Shown one piece after another: positions 10,569-21,640 of a stretch of 64,000 bases of DNA. The notes beneath the pieces are model-generated. The model saw only the letters and a list, made by a program, of their open reading frames with translations. It was not told the origin of the DNA and ran no database searches. Both the position numbers and the translations under genes were made by a program. Each line of letters starts with the position of its first letter. Positions within the stretch are counted from its first letter, which is position 1. Source of the stretch: Podarcis raffonei (taxonomy: Eukaryota; Chordata; Lepidosauria; Squamata; Lacertidae); assembly GCF_027172205.1 (NCBI RefSeq), contig NC_070616.1:14808001-14872000 (forward strand). The letters are read 5' to 3'.

Positions 10569-11216
10569 CAGTGGAACCTCGGTTTTCGAACGTAATCCAT
10601 TCTGGAAATCCGTTCGACTTCTGAAATGTTCAAAAACCAAGGATCAAAGGGCTGCCAGCAAGTTCAGTGGGGGAAATTGAAAAATGCGCCTCGGAAGCCG
10701 TTTGACTTCTGAGGAGCATTTGAAAATGGAAGTGTTAGAGGCATTGGGTGGTTGCTCGAGAGCAATCAGGCAATATGCCTCAATAGTCTGTTCTAAAGCT
10801 TTCTTATTGGTGGTAAAAACCTTTAGAATGCAAGAGCACCTCTATTCCATGTCTTGCTCGTTCACTGACCCCCAGCCTACGCCTCCCCTCTCTGCACAAA
10901 AGCCTTCTGTGCAAGGAAGGCCTGGGTAAAGGGGGCCCTCCCTCCTCTCCGCTTTGCTCAGGCAAGGTGTCCTGGCACCGCCTTGCATCCTCCAAGTCCT
11001 GCATCTCCTCCCCACTAGAGGCATGGCTTCCTTCCTCTGCTGAGGAAGTGCTGCTTCCCACGATCTTTGGGGGCTCTCTGTAATCCGTCCGCCTTTTCCC
11101 CTCTCGCTCCTGAGCCGATGGCAGTTCCCTGACAGGAAGCATTCACTTATGAGTTTTCGGCGTTCAGCTTCTGAAGCGTTCGGCAGCCGAGACGTCCAAA
11201 AACCGAGGTTTGACTG
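10569..11216 (+). mobile_element. Longer Tigger-like element, no transposase
   Basis: TA-flanked. Left end CAGTGGAACCTCGGTTTTCG, right end AAACCGAGGTTTGACTG. 648 bases, longer than its relatives, so it may contain a further insertion at about 10770-11110. Confidence 0.7.
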
Positions 11217-11365
11217 TATTTGCAAGTTCTGACTGCAGCATTGCTTAACCTCATCTTCAAACACCTTCCTTCCACCTCCCAACTCTCTTATTGCGGCACA
11301 TCCTTGATCATGATCATGATCTCTCTCTGCACTTGAGTGATGCCACCTCTTCGCATCCCTCCTCA

Positions 11366-11545
11366 CAGATTTAAGAAGAGAAATGCAGCTGAATCAGACC
11401 AAAGGGGCTAGCCCAGCACCCACAACCAACCAGATGTCTCTTCTGGGAAGCCCCAAAGCAGGAGATAACTGCAACGGCCACACACTTCTCACTTGTGATT
11501 CCCAGCAACTGGTATTATTCAGAGGCATACTACCTCTGACAGAAT
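11366..11545 (-). mobile_element. CR1-like LINE 3' fragment
   Basis: Minus-strand copy of the AAGAAGAG...CTGAATCAGACC family, with GTGATTCCCAGCAACTGGTA and GAGGCATACT. Same family as 27656, 39813 and 47790. Confidence 0.6.
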
Positions 11546-14140
11546 TGCTTTGCAGATATTTTGTTTAAAAATAATCTTGTAACACGATGACCAGTGAACC
11601 TGCTTTTCCTGTGCCAGAATCTCCTACTTCCCATGCACATGATCCAAAATAAATGCACATTCTTCCCCCTTTCCCTCTTCTCCTTCCCTTGCCGCCTCTT
11701 TCCAGAGTTGTTGCAGGGGAAGAGACTTGTCCTCTAGTGGAAAGCACCTTAGACAATTGTGGTGGAGCCACTGCGATCCTGTTCTCAAAGTTGGTAGGGC
11801 TGCAACGAGAGAGTGACCCTCAAACATTCATTGTGGGAGTGGGTACTGGGTTTTGAGAAAGCATTTTTGATGTGGTTCCTAATGTTACAAGTCCATCATA
11901 GAACCCAAATCTGGCTCTGGCCCTTCTGTCACGTGACACAGATCTAGACTGTCCCCTTATATCCATAAGGACCTCCTTGCCTTGCTGCCTGTTTTAGAAA
12001 TCGCCTCACAAGTTAATTGTGATCCTTTTGACCAGGTCAGGTTCCCATATCTCAGCTATGGAGGCAGAAGCGATGTCAATATCAGGCTGACTTATAGAGA
12101 AGCTATGTCATGGCTAGTTGGTGATTCTTTCAGTGGTGGTTTCCCTGCTCAGATTTTCTTTTTGCTTGTGTCAGGAGCCAGAGATAGGTCTGCCCAGTGT
12201 CAGTGAAGTTAACTCTTTATTTAAAGAAACCAAAACAGTGCAGGCCTAGTGATCACAGCAACCTTTCCCAGTAGGTCTTGCTGCATTGAGACAGTTGTGG
12301 GCACTACCCAGCACTCTCTAAGTCTCCTCCCTAGGTCCTTCCCCAGCAACCTGAGGCTCCTCCGTCCTGCCTCTCTTTGCTCTGCTCTTTTCATTCCTCT
12401 CCATGTTTTGGGAGACTAGCGGGGAGGGGAGCTGGTTGCAACAGGAGAGGGAGACTCCCTAGATTCTTCAGCTACCTCTTTACCCCTCTCCTCTCCAGCC
12501 TCTGCTTCATCCTCAGGGTCTGAACTGCTCTCTGCCACAGCCTCTTCCTGCTCACTAAACCGTTGCCTCTTCAGCTTCAGGAGGACGGTCCCAACTCCAA
12601 ACTCCCGGCTTTGCTTTCCACAGAAATGGGCAATTCCATGCCCTATGCTTGCATGGTCCTCATTTCAGACAGACCCACAAAAAGTTCTCCAAATCCCATC
12701 CCTGGCCCTCCCACCCACCTCACCATGAGGGTAACTTACACAACTTTGCACTCACTAGAATTGCCTTGGCAGCCAGTTATTCTGAGCTTTCTATGCTCCG
12801 GAAGCCCCTCTGAACAGCTGCTTGACAGTTCCTGATTATTCAGACCAAGAAAAGCCATGGCAGAAGTCAGGCTGACAGTTCATAGCGAGGTGAGGGCTTC
12901 TCCACATCAGAGACTGCAGAATTGGGGGCAAAGACCATGGGCAGTGGGTCTGAGGGATCCAGTCCCTACTCTTTTGTTTTCCCCAGTACTAACCTCAGGC
13001 TCCGGAAAAGCCTTGAAGAGCTGTGGCACAACTGCAACAAGAGAAGGACATGTGGACAAGTTAGTTCATCCCTTAGCAGCTTCCAAGATTATTCCAAGAG
13101 TCTTCTCCTTAATTTCCCTGCTTTTACTCTTATTAAGTAGACACCTGTAGACATACAATGGACACCTGTAGTTAGTGGCTTTTAAGGGAGAAGTGAGAGA
13201 TGTCACAATGGAGGGCGAATCATTGTTACCACGGCAACCCACCCACTTTGACCCTGGGCCAATCTTGTTTATTCAGAACTTTGAGGCACCTGCTGTTCCG
13301 TCTGCAGGTTTGCTGAATTGTCTCTCTTCAGGGTTCATTTCATATCATTTTTCATTCAGCCACATATCTAAAGGAAGACAATCCCAACACCCCTTTAAAT
13401 GCAGTAGAAGACTCCCAAGTCTAGGGATGTCCATAGCACAGGATTAGACAATCTGCTTGAGCTGTGATTTCCTGTGTTGTGGCGGGCTGGATGATGACCC
13501 TTAGGCGTAAATTTCTGTGATTCTTTTAAAATGTATTTTTTGTGTATGGAACTATTTCAGAAGGCCTCTCAAAAGTATGGGAATAAATCGAGCATGCTTT
13601 GCTAATTATTTTACCCAGGAGCAAAATGAACTGGAGGCGTTCTAACAACATAAGGCATATTCCACCAATTTCTTCATGTTCCTGGCCAGGCTGTTGCCAT
13701 ATAATTATCACTGCCAAACTAACAGTGCTGAAACTTTGCTGCAAAGAAACTGCAGTTTCATGAAATGAGGACACATTATTATAACAATTCGGGGATTTGC
13801 TAAGTCTTCATTACATTGATAACCATTTATTAAATGTCTTTAAGAAGCTTCAGTTTTTCACGAAAGATTCCAATACTTTGAAAAAAATGTTTATGAGAAC
13901 TCGCATCACTTAGAAACCTGTGGTGGGCGATGGACTTCTGAACAGGAGGCAACATGGAACTGAAGAGGAATTAAAAATGAGGAATGGGGATGAGGAAGAA
14001 GAAACGTAACATTTTCAGTTTCTGAAATAAGAAAGGCAGGTGCTTAGCCGACAATGGAGTGTATGTTTTCTTTTAGAAAATGTCTGTTCCACCTTTCAAT
14101 AAAAAGGTGGTTTCTAGAATCCTCCCCTGCAAAAATACAG
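11546..14140. other. Intergenic, no gene recognised
   Basis: AATAAA at 11648-11653 may end the CASP1 transcript. The stretch 12160-12580 has an AT-rich edge and C/T-rich body of unclear origin. No coding exon of either neighbour seen. Confidence 0.45.
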
Positions 14141-14141
14141 T

Positions 14142-14965
14142 TGTTGTTGTTGTTTAGTCGTTTAGTCGTGTCCGACTCTTCGTGACCCCATGGACCAGAG
14201 CACGCCAGGCACCTCTGTCCTCCACTACCTCCCGCAGTTTGGTCAAACTCATGCTGGTAACCTCGAAAACACTATCCAACCATCTCGTCTTCTGTCACCC
14301 CCTTCTCCTTGTGCCCTCCATCTTTCCCAGCATCAGTGTCTTCTCCAGGGAGTCTTCTCTTCTCATGAGGTGGCCAAAGTACTGGAGCCTCAGCTTCACG
14401 ATCTGTCCTTCCAGTGAGCACTCAGGGCTGATTTCATTAAGAATGGATGCGTTTGATCTTCTTGCAGTCCATGGGACTCTCAAGAGTCTTCTCCAGCACC
14501 ATAATTCAAAAGCATCAATTCTTCGGCGATCAGCCTTCTTTATGGTCCAGCTCTCACTTCCATACATCACTACTGGGAAAACCATGGCTTTAACTATACG
14601 GACCTTTGTTGGCAAGGTGACGTTTCTACTTCTCAAGATGCTGTCTAGGCCTGTCATTGCCCTTCTCCCAAGAAGCAGGCGTCTTTTAATTTCGTGGCTG
14701 CTGTCACCATCTGCAGTGATCATGGAGCCCAAGAAAGTAAAATCTCTCACTGCCTCCATTTCTTCCCCTTCTATTTGCCAGGAGGTGATGGGACCAATGG
14801 CCATGATCTTTGTTTTTTTGATGTTGAGCCTCAGACCATATTTTACGCTCTCCTCTTTCACCCTCATTAAAAGGTTCTTTAATTCCTCCTCACTTTCTGC
14901 CATCAAGGTTGTGTCATCTGCATATCTGAGGTTGTTGATATTTCTTCCGGCAATCTTAATAATCT
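14142..14965 (-). mobile_element. BovB (RTE) LINE, 5'-truncated
   Basis: On the minus strand encodes the BovB reverse-transcriptase C-terminal region: LRLNIKKTKIMA, FLGSMITADGDSSHEIKRR and VMYGSESWTIKKADRRRID. The 3' end (TTTAGTCG repeated after GTTGTTGTTG on the + strand) is at 14142. About 820 bases. Confidence 0.9.
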
Positions 14966-15140
14966 GTCAACCCCCCAAAAAATCAAGAGAGAGATGATAG
15001 CCCTCTTTCAGAAAGGCATGCCACTGCCTGGGTGATGCTACCAAGAATACCCCACTTTCTGTGTCCTCATCAAGCTCATCTCCAAAGCTGGTGTAACAGA
15101 GGAGAGCTTCAGATTGTTATGAGTTTGGAGGGTCATTCTG

Positions 15141-15990
15141 GATCACAGAATCACAGAGTTGGAAGGGACCCAAGAGTTATCCAGTCCAATCCCCTACAAT
15201 TCAGGAATCTCAGCTAAAGCATCTAGGACAGATGGCCCTCCAACCTCTGCTTAAAAACTTCCAATGAAGTATACTGTCCACCATCTTCCGAGGGAATCCA
15301 TTCTTCTTGCTGTCAGAAAGTTTTTTCTGATGTTTAGTCAGAATCTCCTTTCTCCAAACTTGAAGCCATGAGTTTGGGTCCTATTCTGGAGCAGGAGAAA
15401 ATAAGCTTGCTCCACCTTCCTTGTGGCAGCCCTTTAGATAGTTGAAGATGGCTATCATATCTCCTCTCAGTCTCCTCTTATCCAGGCTAAACATACGCAG
15501 CTCTTTCATCGTCCCTCATAAGACTTGGTTTCCAGACCCTTAATAATCTTGGTCACCCTCCTCTGCACATTTCCCAGCTTGTCAATATTCTTTGCACATT
15601 GTGGTGCCCAGAACTGGACACAGGACTCCAGGTGTGGCCTGACCATGGCAGAATAGAGTGATACAATTTTACTTCCCTTGCTATACAGTGGTACCTCGGG
15701 TTACATACGCTTCAGGTTACATATGCTTCAGGTTACACACTCCGCTAACCCAGAAATTGTGCTTCAGGTTAAGAACTTTGCTTCAGGATGAGAACAGAAA
15801 TCGTGCTCCGGTGGTGCGGCAGCAGCAGGAGGCCCCATTAGGTAAAGTGGTGCTTCAGGTTAAGAACAGTTTCAGGTTAAGAACGGACCTCCGGAACGAA
15901 TTAAGTACTTAACCCAAGATACCACTGTACTTCTGTTGATGCCCTGAATTTCTTCCAGTTCTTGGGATCCTGTATCTGGTGTAGTAGAAT
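15141..15990 (-). mobile_element. CR1 LINE 3' portion, interrupted by a MITE
   Basis: The reverse complement ends with the CR1 tail (ATCACAGAATCACAGAGTTG on the + strand). Typical CR1 tracts: CAACCTCTGCTTAAAAACTT, CCTTTAGATAGTTGAAGATG, CAGAACTGGACACAGGACTC. CR1-like sequence resumes at 15930 (CTTCTGTTGATGCCCTGAAT) after the inserted element at 15686-15927. Confidence 0.85.
15686..15927 (+). mobile_element. Tigger-like MITE inserted in CR1
   Basis: 242 bases, TA-flanked, inverted ends CAGTGGTACCTCGGGTTA and TAACCCAAGATACCACTG. The internal motif GCTTCAGGTTAAGAAC repeats. Confidence 0.85.
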
Positions 15991-16451
15991 GTAGGCGAGC
16001 AAGCCTGCCAGACCAGTCCCTATGTCTAGGTAAGGGTTTTGGCTGACTAGTTAAGCACCACAACTAGCATATGCAGAAGTTTACTCTGTGCCACAAAACA
16101 AATGGGTGGGCCTTCTCCCGGCCACACACTGCCTCACCTAGCTGCTAAGTAGAACAATAGCCAGTGTGGGGTGTGTGAGCTGAGCTGGAAGCTGGAAAAC
16201 ACAGAGACATGCTTGCTCTGTCCTGGATCCAAAGCTTTAACTAATGGATCTGTTGGGGGTGTTAATGCTGTTAGCTCCACCATGCTCTGGTTGTATATAT
16301 GTGTAAATAAAACCATATATCCTCAAAATAGTCTCTACCAACCATCATCGCAAGGAAATTGAACTCTGGCCCAGCGCCTGGAACTCCTGAACACTCAGAG
16401 ATCAGGGTCGCATGCAACACCATGTTGAATGCAGTGGGATAAGCACTAGTG

Positions 16452-16802
16452 CAGGGGTCTGCAACCTTTAAGACAAAAAGAGCCACTTGGACCCGTTTCC
16501 GAATAAAAAAAACCTGGGAGCCGCAAAACCATTGCGACATTTAAAACAAATATAACACTGCATATATTGTTTCTTACCTTAATGTCCGATCTGACAGCGG
16601 GCGGGAAGGTGACGTCGGGACGGTGTGTGACTAACGCATGCACAGCCCCCATGCGACGTCACAGCCAGTACAGCGCCCGCCACAGTGGGGAGTGTCGGGG
16701 CGCACAATGCGCCTCCTCCCCTCGCTAGTATCCGCCCCGGAGCCGCGGCAAAGGTGTAAAAGAGCCACATGCGGCTCCGGAGCTGCAGGTTGCAGACCCC
16801 TG
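16452..16802 (+). mobile_element. hAT MITE with 8-base target duplication
   Basis: Perfect 16-base inverted ends CAGGGGTCTGCAACCT. Flanks CACTAGTG (16444-16451) and CACTAGTA (16803-16810). The interior has a CpG-rich segment including GGTGACGTCGGG. No transposase. Confidence 0.88.
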
Positions 16803-16810
16803 CACTAGTA

Positions 16811-17984
16811 TGTATCCAGGGGCACCTAGGAGGTCTGAGGACACTCCCCCTAAGAAAGTGCAGGTTTTGCTCCACCATCTTGATTCAAAATGGCACCTAA
16901 CTGTATCCAAAAATTGACAACATTCTGCTCCTTGAGCTTAGGAACCATGAGGCAAAATTTGGTTATGTTGCCTTAATTCAAATGCATAGACCCAGATCCT
17001 GCCCCAAATCTAGATGGAGGTCAGCCCTAATGTTTAGAATTCAGAAAAGTGCAGATTTCAAAGGCTGGTCATATTTCGTTTGATGTATTTCTTGGAAACT
17101 GTGACTTAGGTTGGTTTGCCTTTTAATTCACTAAATTGTAATTATCCCCACTTAGAGTAGAGCCACTGAAATTAATGGATCAAAATTAGCCATGTATGTT
17201 AATTTCAGTGGATCTACTCTGTGTCTGACTAACAAGAGATACAACCTGAAGATTGCTTTTGTTTTGTCAATAAATATATAGTGTTTTTCTTAAAAAATGT
17301 TTAGGGGTACTCTCTTTTTCCTACTCATATTGAAATACTGCCCCTCAATGAGGCCAAACTTAGATTCACAAAATGTTTAGGGGTATGCATACCTGTGTAC
17401 CCCCAGAAAAAAGCACTGAATATATATGCTATGGGGGGAAAGGCAAAACCGTCCTGATGAATTTGGGAGCATCTGCATGCAAAGTGCTAAATCATCAAGC
17501 ACCCATCCCTTGCTAGGCTAATATTCATGAAATATTAGCTTATTAAGTTCCTCAGTCGTTATCATCTTAATCATTTTAATTATGTACATGATTTCTCTAG
17601 GGATTTTTTTTAAAAAGTATGTGTTAATACTATAATACTGTAAATTTATGTTTAAATTATATTGAAAGTTGCTTGGAGACCGCTGAATAACAAGAACAGT
17701 AATAATATAATAATAGAATCATAGGAGTGTAGCGTTGGAGGGATCCTCAGGGGTCATCTAGTTCAGCCCCCTGGAAGAAGAAGAATAACAAATAATTAGC
17801 ATTATTGCAGTTGTTGAATACCCGTTGTTATTACTGCAGCTGTTGCGTTATCTGAACTCACACCAGGGTTCATGCCTCCGATTAATATGCAAATGAACGA
17901 GGGCACGGGCCCCACCCACGGAGGAGCGCCACCTGGAGGGCAGAGGTGACAAAGGAGAAAGGGAGCGCCATTCTCACGCTTCCT
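16811..17984. other. Intergenic, upstream of the MTMR4 promoter
   Basis: AT-rich, no gene. A CR1 3' tail remnant (minus strand) lies at about 17714-17772. The repeated string AAAATGTTTAGGGGTA (about 17295 and 17371) suggests an old repeat. Confidence 0.5.
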
Positions 17985-18623
17985 CGTGCTCCGATTGGTC
18001 CAGGCAGAGCAGCGCCCCGCCTCGTCCTTTGATTGGACTGAAATGGAGGCGTCGCAGGGGCGTGGCGAGGAGGGCGGGCGGGCGTGGCCAATGCTCGGAG
18101 GCGCTAAAATAGTTCCGGAAGCGCCTGCCCGCCGAGAACTTCCCAGGCGCGCCTCCCCGTTTCAGCCAATCAGCCGGCGCCTCACTTTCCTCCTCCTCTT
18201 CCTCCTCCCTTTCTTTTGACAGCGCCGAGCAGAAAACGGACGTGGGCGCGCCTTTTTCTCTTTTCCCCTGCTCCTATTGGACAGCGGAAAGGACGCGCTG
18301 TGATTTCTCATTGGCCGCCGCGGCCCGCCCTTTCCCATTCCTGTGCGTCCCTCCCCCTCTCTCTTGTCAGGCAAGCAGGCAGGGAGGGCGGAGAGCTGCG
18401 CAAAGGTTGATCGACGGGAGGGGCGGGCCAATCGGGGCCTTGCGCGCCGAGAAGGGCCCACCCCCTCCCTCAAGGCGGGGCGAGCGCGTGCTTCAGGATT
18501 GGCCCTCCACTGCGTTCGCTGATTGGCTGCGTGGCAGGAGGGGGCGCTGCGAGGCCGGTGGGCGGGAGCGGCGCGCGGCGGCAGCTGAGGTGGGAGCAGC
18601 GCCGTCGGGAGGGAGGAGCGCAG
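17985..18623 (+). promoter_or_regulatory. MTMR4: CpG-rich MTMR4 promoter with eight CCAAT boxes and non-coding exon 1
   Basis: GC-rich, CpG-dense block with no TATA box. CCAAT or ATTGG pentamers occur at 17994-17998, 18032-18036, 18166-18170, 18276-18280, 18310-18314, 18428-18432, 18498-18502 and 18522-18526, eight in about 535 bases. GGGCGG-type boxes lie among them. A donor GTGAGG at 18624 after GGAGCGCAG is the likely end of the non-coding first exon. High CpG content continues to about 18950. The transcription start is not determined. The strand is assigned from MTMR4; bidirectional activity is possible. Confidence 0.65.
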
Positions 18624-19409
18624 GTGAGGAGACCCCCGCCGTCGCGCCCCCGTCCCCGCCCTGAACCGCCCGCCCCGGCCCCTCAGTCGCAGCAGGCCCA
18701 CGGGGCAGGCGGGCCGGGTGCAAAGATCGCAGCAGGCCCGCAGCAGGTCGCGCCTCAGGCGTAGGAGGAGGCCCAGCCCCAGCGCCGCCTGCCGCCAGTG
18801 GACACGGAGAGAGGGTGGGAGGGAGGGGCCTCCACATACACACGCACCTCCACACCCGCGCCAGGCCACGCATCTCCCTGGGAGCCCCCCCACTCATAAG
18901 CCCCGCCCACTTCTGCCCTCTGCACATGCTCAAGGGGCGTGCGTGTGTGCGGAAGTGCTGGTCGGCACAGTAGGCTTCGTCCTCCTGCGAAACGGGTTAC
19001 ATTTCCCCTCCCTTAGAGCATGGGCAGAGTGATTTCTCCACCCACCAACGTTTGCACTGGCAGTTTCTTAAGATGCATCTGTAGCCCCCTCACTCTGACC
19101 ATGTGCCGAGTGATTTCTCTCCCTCTTACCCCTCAACAGGCCTACTACCTGTTTCTAGGAAGGCTCTGTAGTCCTTACTCTTGAGCATGTGCAGAACGAT
19201 TTCTCATTTTCTCTCTCTCATCCTACTAAACTGTTTGTATCCCTTCCCTCTAAGCACATGCAGAGTACTCCCCCCCCCAGCCAACTCAACCCTTGCCAGT
19301 TTGTAAGGAGCAACTGTAGCTATCCTTTTCCAAGGGAGGTTTCTGGACTCCCGACCCTCTGCAGCCAGCATAGGGCAGTGATTAAGGGTGATGGGAGCTG
19401 CAGCCCAAG
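18624..19409. other. MTMR4 intron 1, 5' part
   Basis: CpG-rich to about 18950. Then a loose tandem pattern in which GAGCATGTGCAGA-like units recur at about 18920, 19015, 19095, 19180 and 19255, spaced about 80-90 bases apart. Confidence 0.45.
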
Positions 19410-19500
19410 AACATCAGAAGAGCCTGTGTCTGGATCATGTCAAAGGGTGTCGCTTTCATCCAGCATCCTGTTTCCCACAGCAGCCAACCAGATACCCCAA
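19410..19500 (-). mobile_element. CR1-like LINE 3' fragment
   Basis: GAACATCAGAAGAGCC, TCCAGCATCCTGTTTCC, CAGCAGCCAACCAGATACC: same family as 27656. Confidence 0.6.
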
Positions 19501-19596
19501 ATGGGAAGCCTGGAGGGTCACAGGTGTTCCCTGTCCCTGCAGTGATCAGCTAAAAGGAAAACTGATTCTCATATGACTCAGCCTTATGGCAGCCTG

Positions 19597-19720
19597 ATGT
19601 GCCCTCCAGATGTTTTGGACTCCAACTTCCATCAGCCTCAGCCTGAGCGGCCTTGCTCCCATCAGCCCCATCATCACATGGCTGTGTTGGCTGAGGCTGA
19701 TGGGAGTTGTAGTAAAAAAA
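19597..19720. repeat. Palindromic MITE-like repeat (TTTTGGACTACAACTCCCATCA family)
   Basis: Left arm CCAGATGTTTTGGACTCCAA and TTCCATCAGCCTCAGCC; right arm GGCTGAGGCTGATGGGAGTT. Arms face inward. Confidence 0.65.
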
Positions 19721-19982
19721 AAAAGTCTTGAGAACACTAGGTTGGCAAAGGCTGATATACATACAGAGACATTTGCCTGTTGGTTCTAGAATGCCACCAA
19801 TGCCAGGCCCCAAATCTCCAAGTGTCCCAGCTCCAGGGACTCTGCCTGTCCTGGGCAGAATTCCAACATCAAGGGAGAAAGTAGAAGGGGCAGAAAGTAG
19901 AAGGTCCAGCATCTTGGGGAGAGATGTTGCCCCATGTCCTTTGGAAATGTCTGGCTATACTTAGCTTTTAATGGCCCATAAC

Positions 19983-20072
19983 CATAGCTGTCAACTTTTC
20001 CCTTTTCTTGCAAGGAATCCTATTCGGAGTAAGGGAATTTCCCTTTAAAAAAGGGAAACGTTGACAGCTATG
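19983..20072 (+). mobile_element. 90-base hAT-type MITE with perfect 8-base duplication
   Basis: Inverted ends CATAGCTGTCAAC and GTTGACAGCTATG. Identical flanks CCCATAAC at 19975-19982 and 20073-20080. No coding capacity. Confidence 0.85.
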
Positions 20073-20080
20073 CCCATAAC

Positions 20081-21277
20081 CCCTGCCACTCTTGCCCCAA
20101 ATACCACTTGGAGTGGGTGGGTGGGTGCGGGGGGAGAAAGCAAATTTAGCAGGTGGATTCACAGTCTGGGTTTATTTGGTCTCTGAGCTTAGGATTGGTT
20201 TGGCTACCAGCTGAAAGGGGTGCAAACATTCAAAAAAAAAAAAAAATTAACCCATGGGGGTTCTCTGAGTTTGGAGGTAACACTGGGGTGGGAGACATCT
20301 GTGGCCCTTATATCACCCCCAGCCAGCATGGCCAAGAGTGGGGGCTGTTGAGAACTGTAGTCCAGCAGCATCTGGAGGGCCAAAGGCTTCCTACCCCTGC
20401 CATAAGGTTATTTCTTAAAGCAAGTAGAGCTCATGTCTCTTTTGGTCCTAGAAGTTACACCATGTCCATGGCACACAGAATTCTGAGTAAGCCCCAAGAT
20501 GGAGGGAGAAGGTGTTTTGCCAAGCAGGCATGGGTTCTGTTCTTTGGTCACCCCCACCCCCACGCCCCATACATTTAAATATGTTACCTCTCACACTCAG
20601 CATGCTCAAGGCAGTTTTGCAATGTAAAATAGTAGCTTTTGGTTAGGACTACAAGTTTTAGGTGATCAGTCTTTAAGCAATCCATTGAGAAAACATTCAA
20701 TTGAGTCCCAGTTAACTAGGCCACACTTTTAAATAGTTAACTTTTAAAAATAATTTTCCTTAATGTTTGTGTGAAGCTTGCTGATGTCTTTTTCAGAAAG
20801 AAACATTTTTCCCTCAGAGAAGCGAAGGCCTGTTGTGATATGATTATTTGCACTCCACTGTTTAAAAACAATGGGGGTTTGTTGTTGTTCTAAACCGTTA
20901 TTTTATTTGTATGCAAATTTAGGCAGATTTAATTGAACAGAAAACATTTAAATGGCAGTTCTAAGGATGTTTACTCAGAAGGCAGCCCCACTGTGTTTAG
21001 TGGTGCTGCTTACAGCTGAAAAGATGAAAAAAGAAAGCTAGCGTGTCAGGGTAAATGCCTCCTTTTTCCAGGGGATGATGTTAGTTTGTGCATGAAGGAG
21101 TAGTTGGCAATGTGAGCTCCCCACATTTGCTGTCTGAAGTGGTGGGGTACCAGAAAACAATATTTTGTCATTCTCCTCTCCTGTTTGTGAGAACTAGACC
21201 ATGGCTAACTGACTGAAAGATACATGTTTGTATATTTCATATCACCACCATAATCGCTCCTATTACTGATAATATTA

Positions 21278-21278
<1 letters not shown>
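20081..21278. other. MTMR4 intron 1, unassigned
   Basis: A partial copy of the palindromic family lies at about 20320-20385. The rest is unrecognised. Confidence 0.5.

Positions 21279-21317
<39 letters not shown>
21279..21317 (+). repeat. (CA)n microsatellite
   Basis: About 19 uninterrupted CA units. Confidence 0.95.
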
Positions 21318-21319
<2 letters not shown>

Positions 21320-21454
21320 TTCATTTCAAGAAGAAATCCTTCATGGTGCAAGTACAAACAGGAGTATAAGGAACAACCAATATCTACATTCTGCATGCAC
21401 CCAGAGACTTCTTTTCACCTGTTGTAGGGTTGAGCTGATGCTGTAATGTCACAG

Positions 21455-21640
21455 GAAGCTAGCTGATACCAGAGCAGCGCTCTGTCTCACCCGATAGTGT
21501 CTACTGCTGTTGTCTGGCAGTTTTGGACTGAGTCTTTTACATCATCTCCTCCTTGATACCTTCTAACTGGAAATCTTGGGGGATGAATCTGGGACCTTCT
21601 ACTTCCAACACTCAGCAGTACCCCCTACCCTTGTACCCTT
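21455..21640 (-). mobile_element. Degraded tRNA-Ala-type SINE
   Basis: Minus-strand resemblance to the copies at 35955 and 47147 (CTCACCCGATAGTGTCTACT, GAATCTGGGACCTTCTACTT, CACTCAGCAGTACC). Old copy. Confidence 0.45.

Larger units (their letters stand above)
9794..11653 (+). other. Possible CASP1 3' UTR with an intron
   Basis: After the stop there is a consensus donor GTAAGT at 9801 and a strong pyrimidine-tract acceptor ending CTGCAG at 10512. An AATAAA lies at 11648-11653. If used, a UTR exon would start at 10513 and contain the Tigger-like element at 10569-11216. An AATAAA within the SINE tail near 10108 could serve an unspliced form instead. Confidence 0.3.

Noticed and set aside
12160-12580. 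Possible solo LTR-like segment
   Set aside because: No clear ends or target duplication seen; composition alone is not enough.
18162-18893. Long minus-strand Arg/Pro-rich open frame
   Set aside because: Typical GC-rich shadow frame in a CpG island; no known domain or splice structure.
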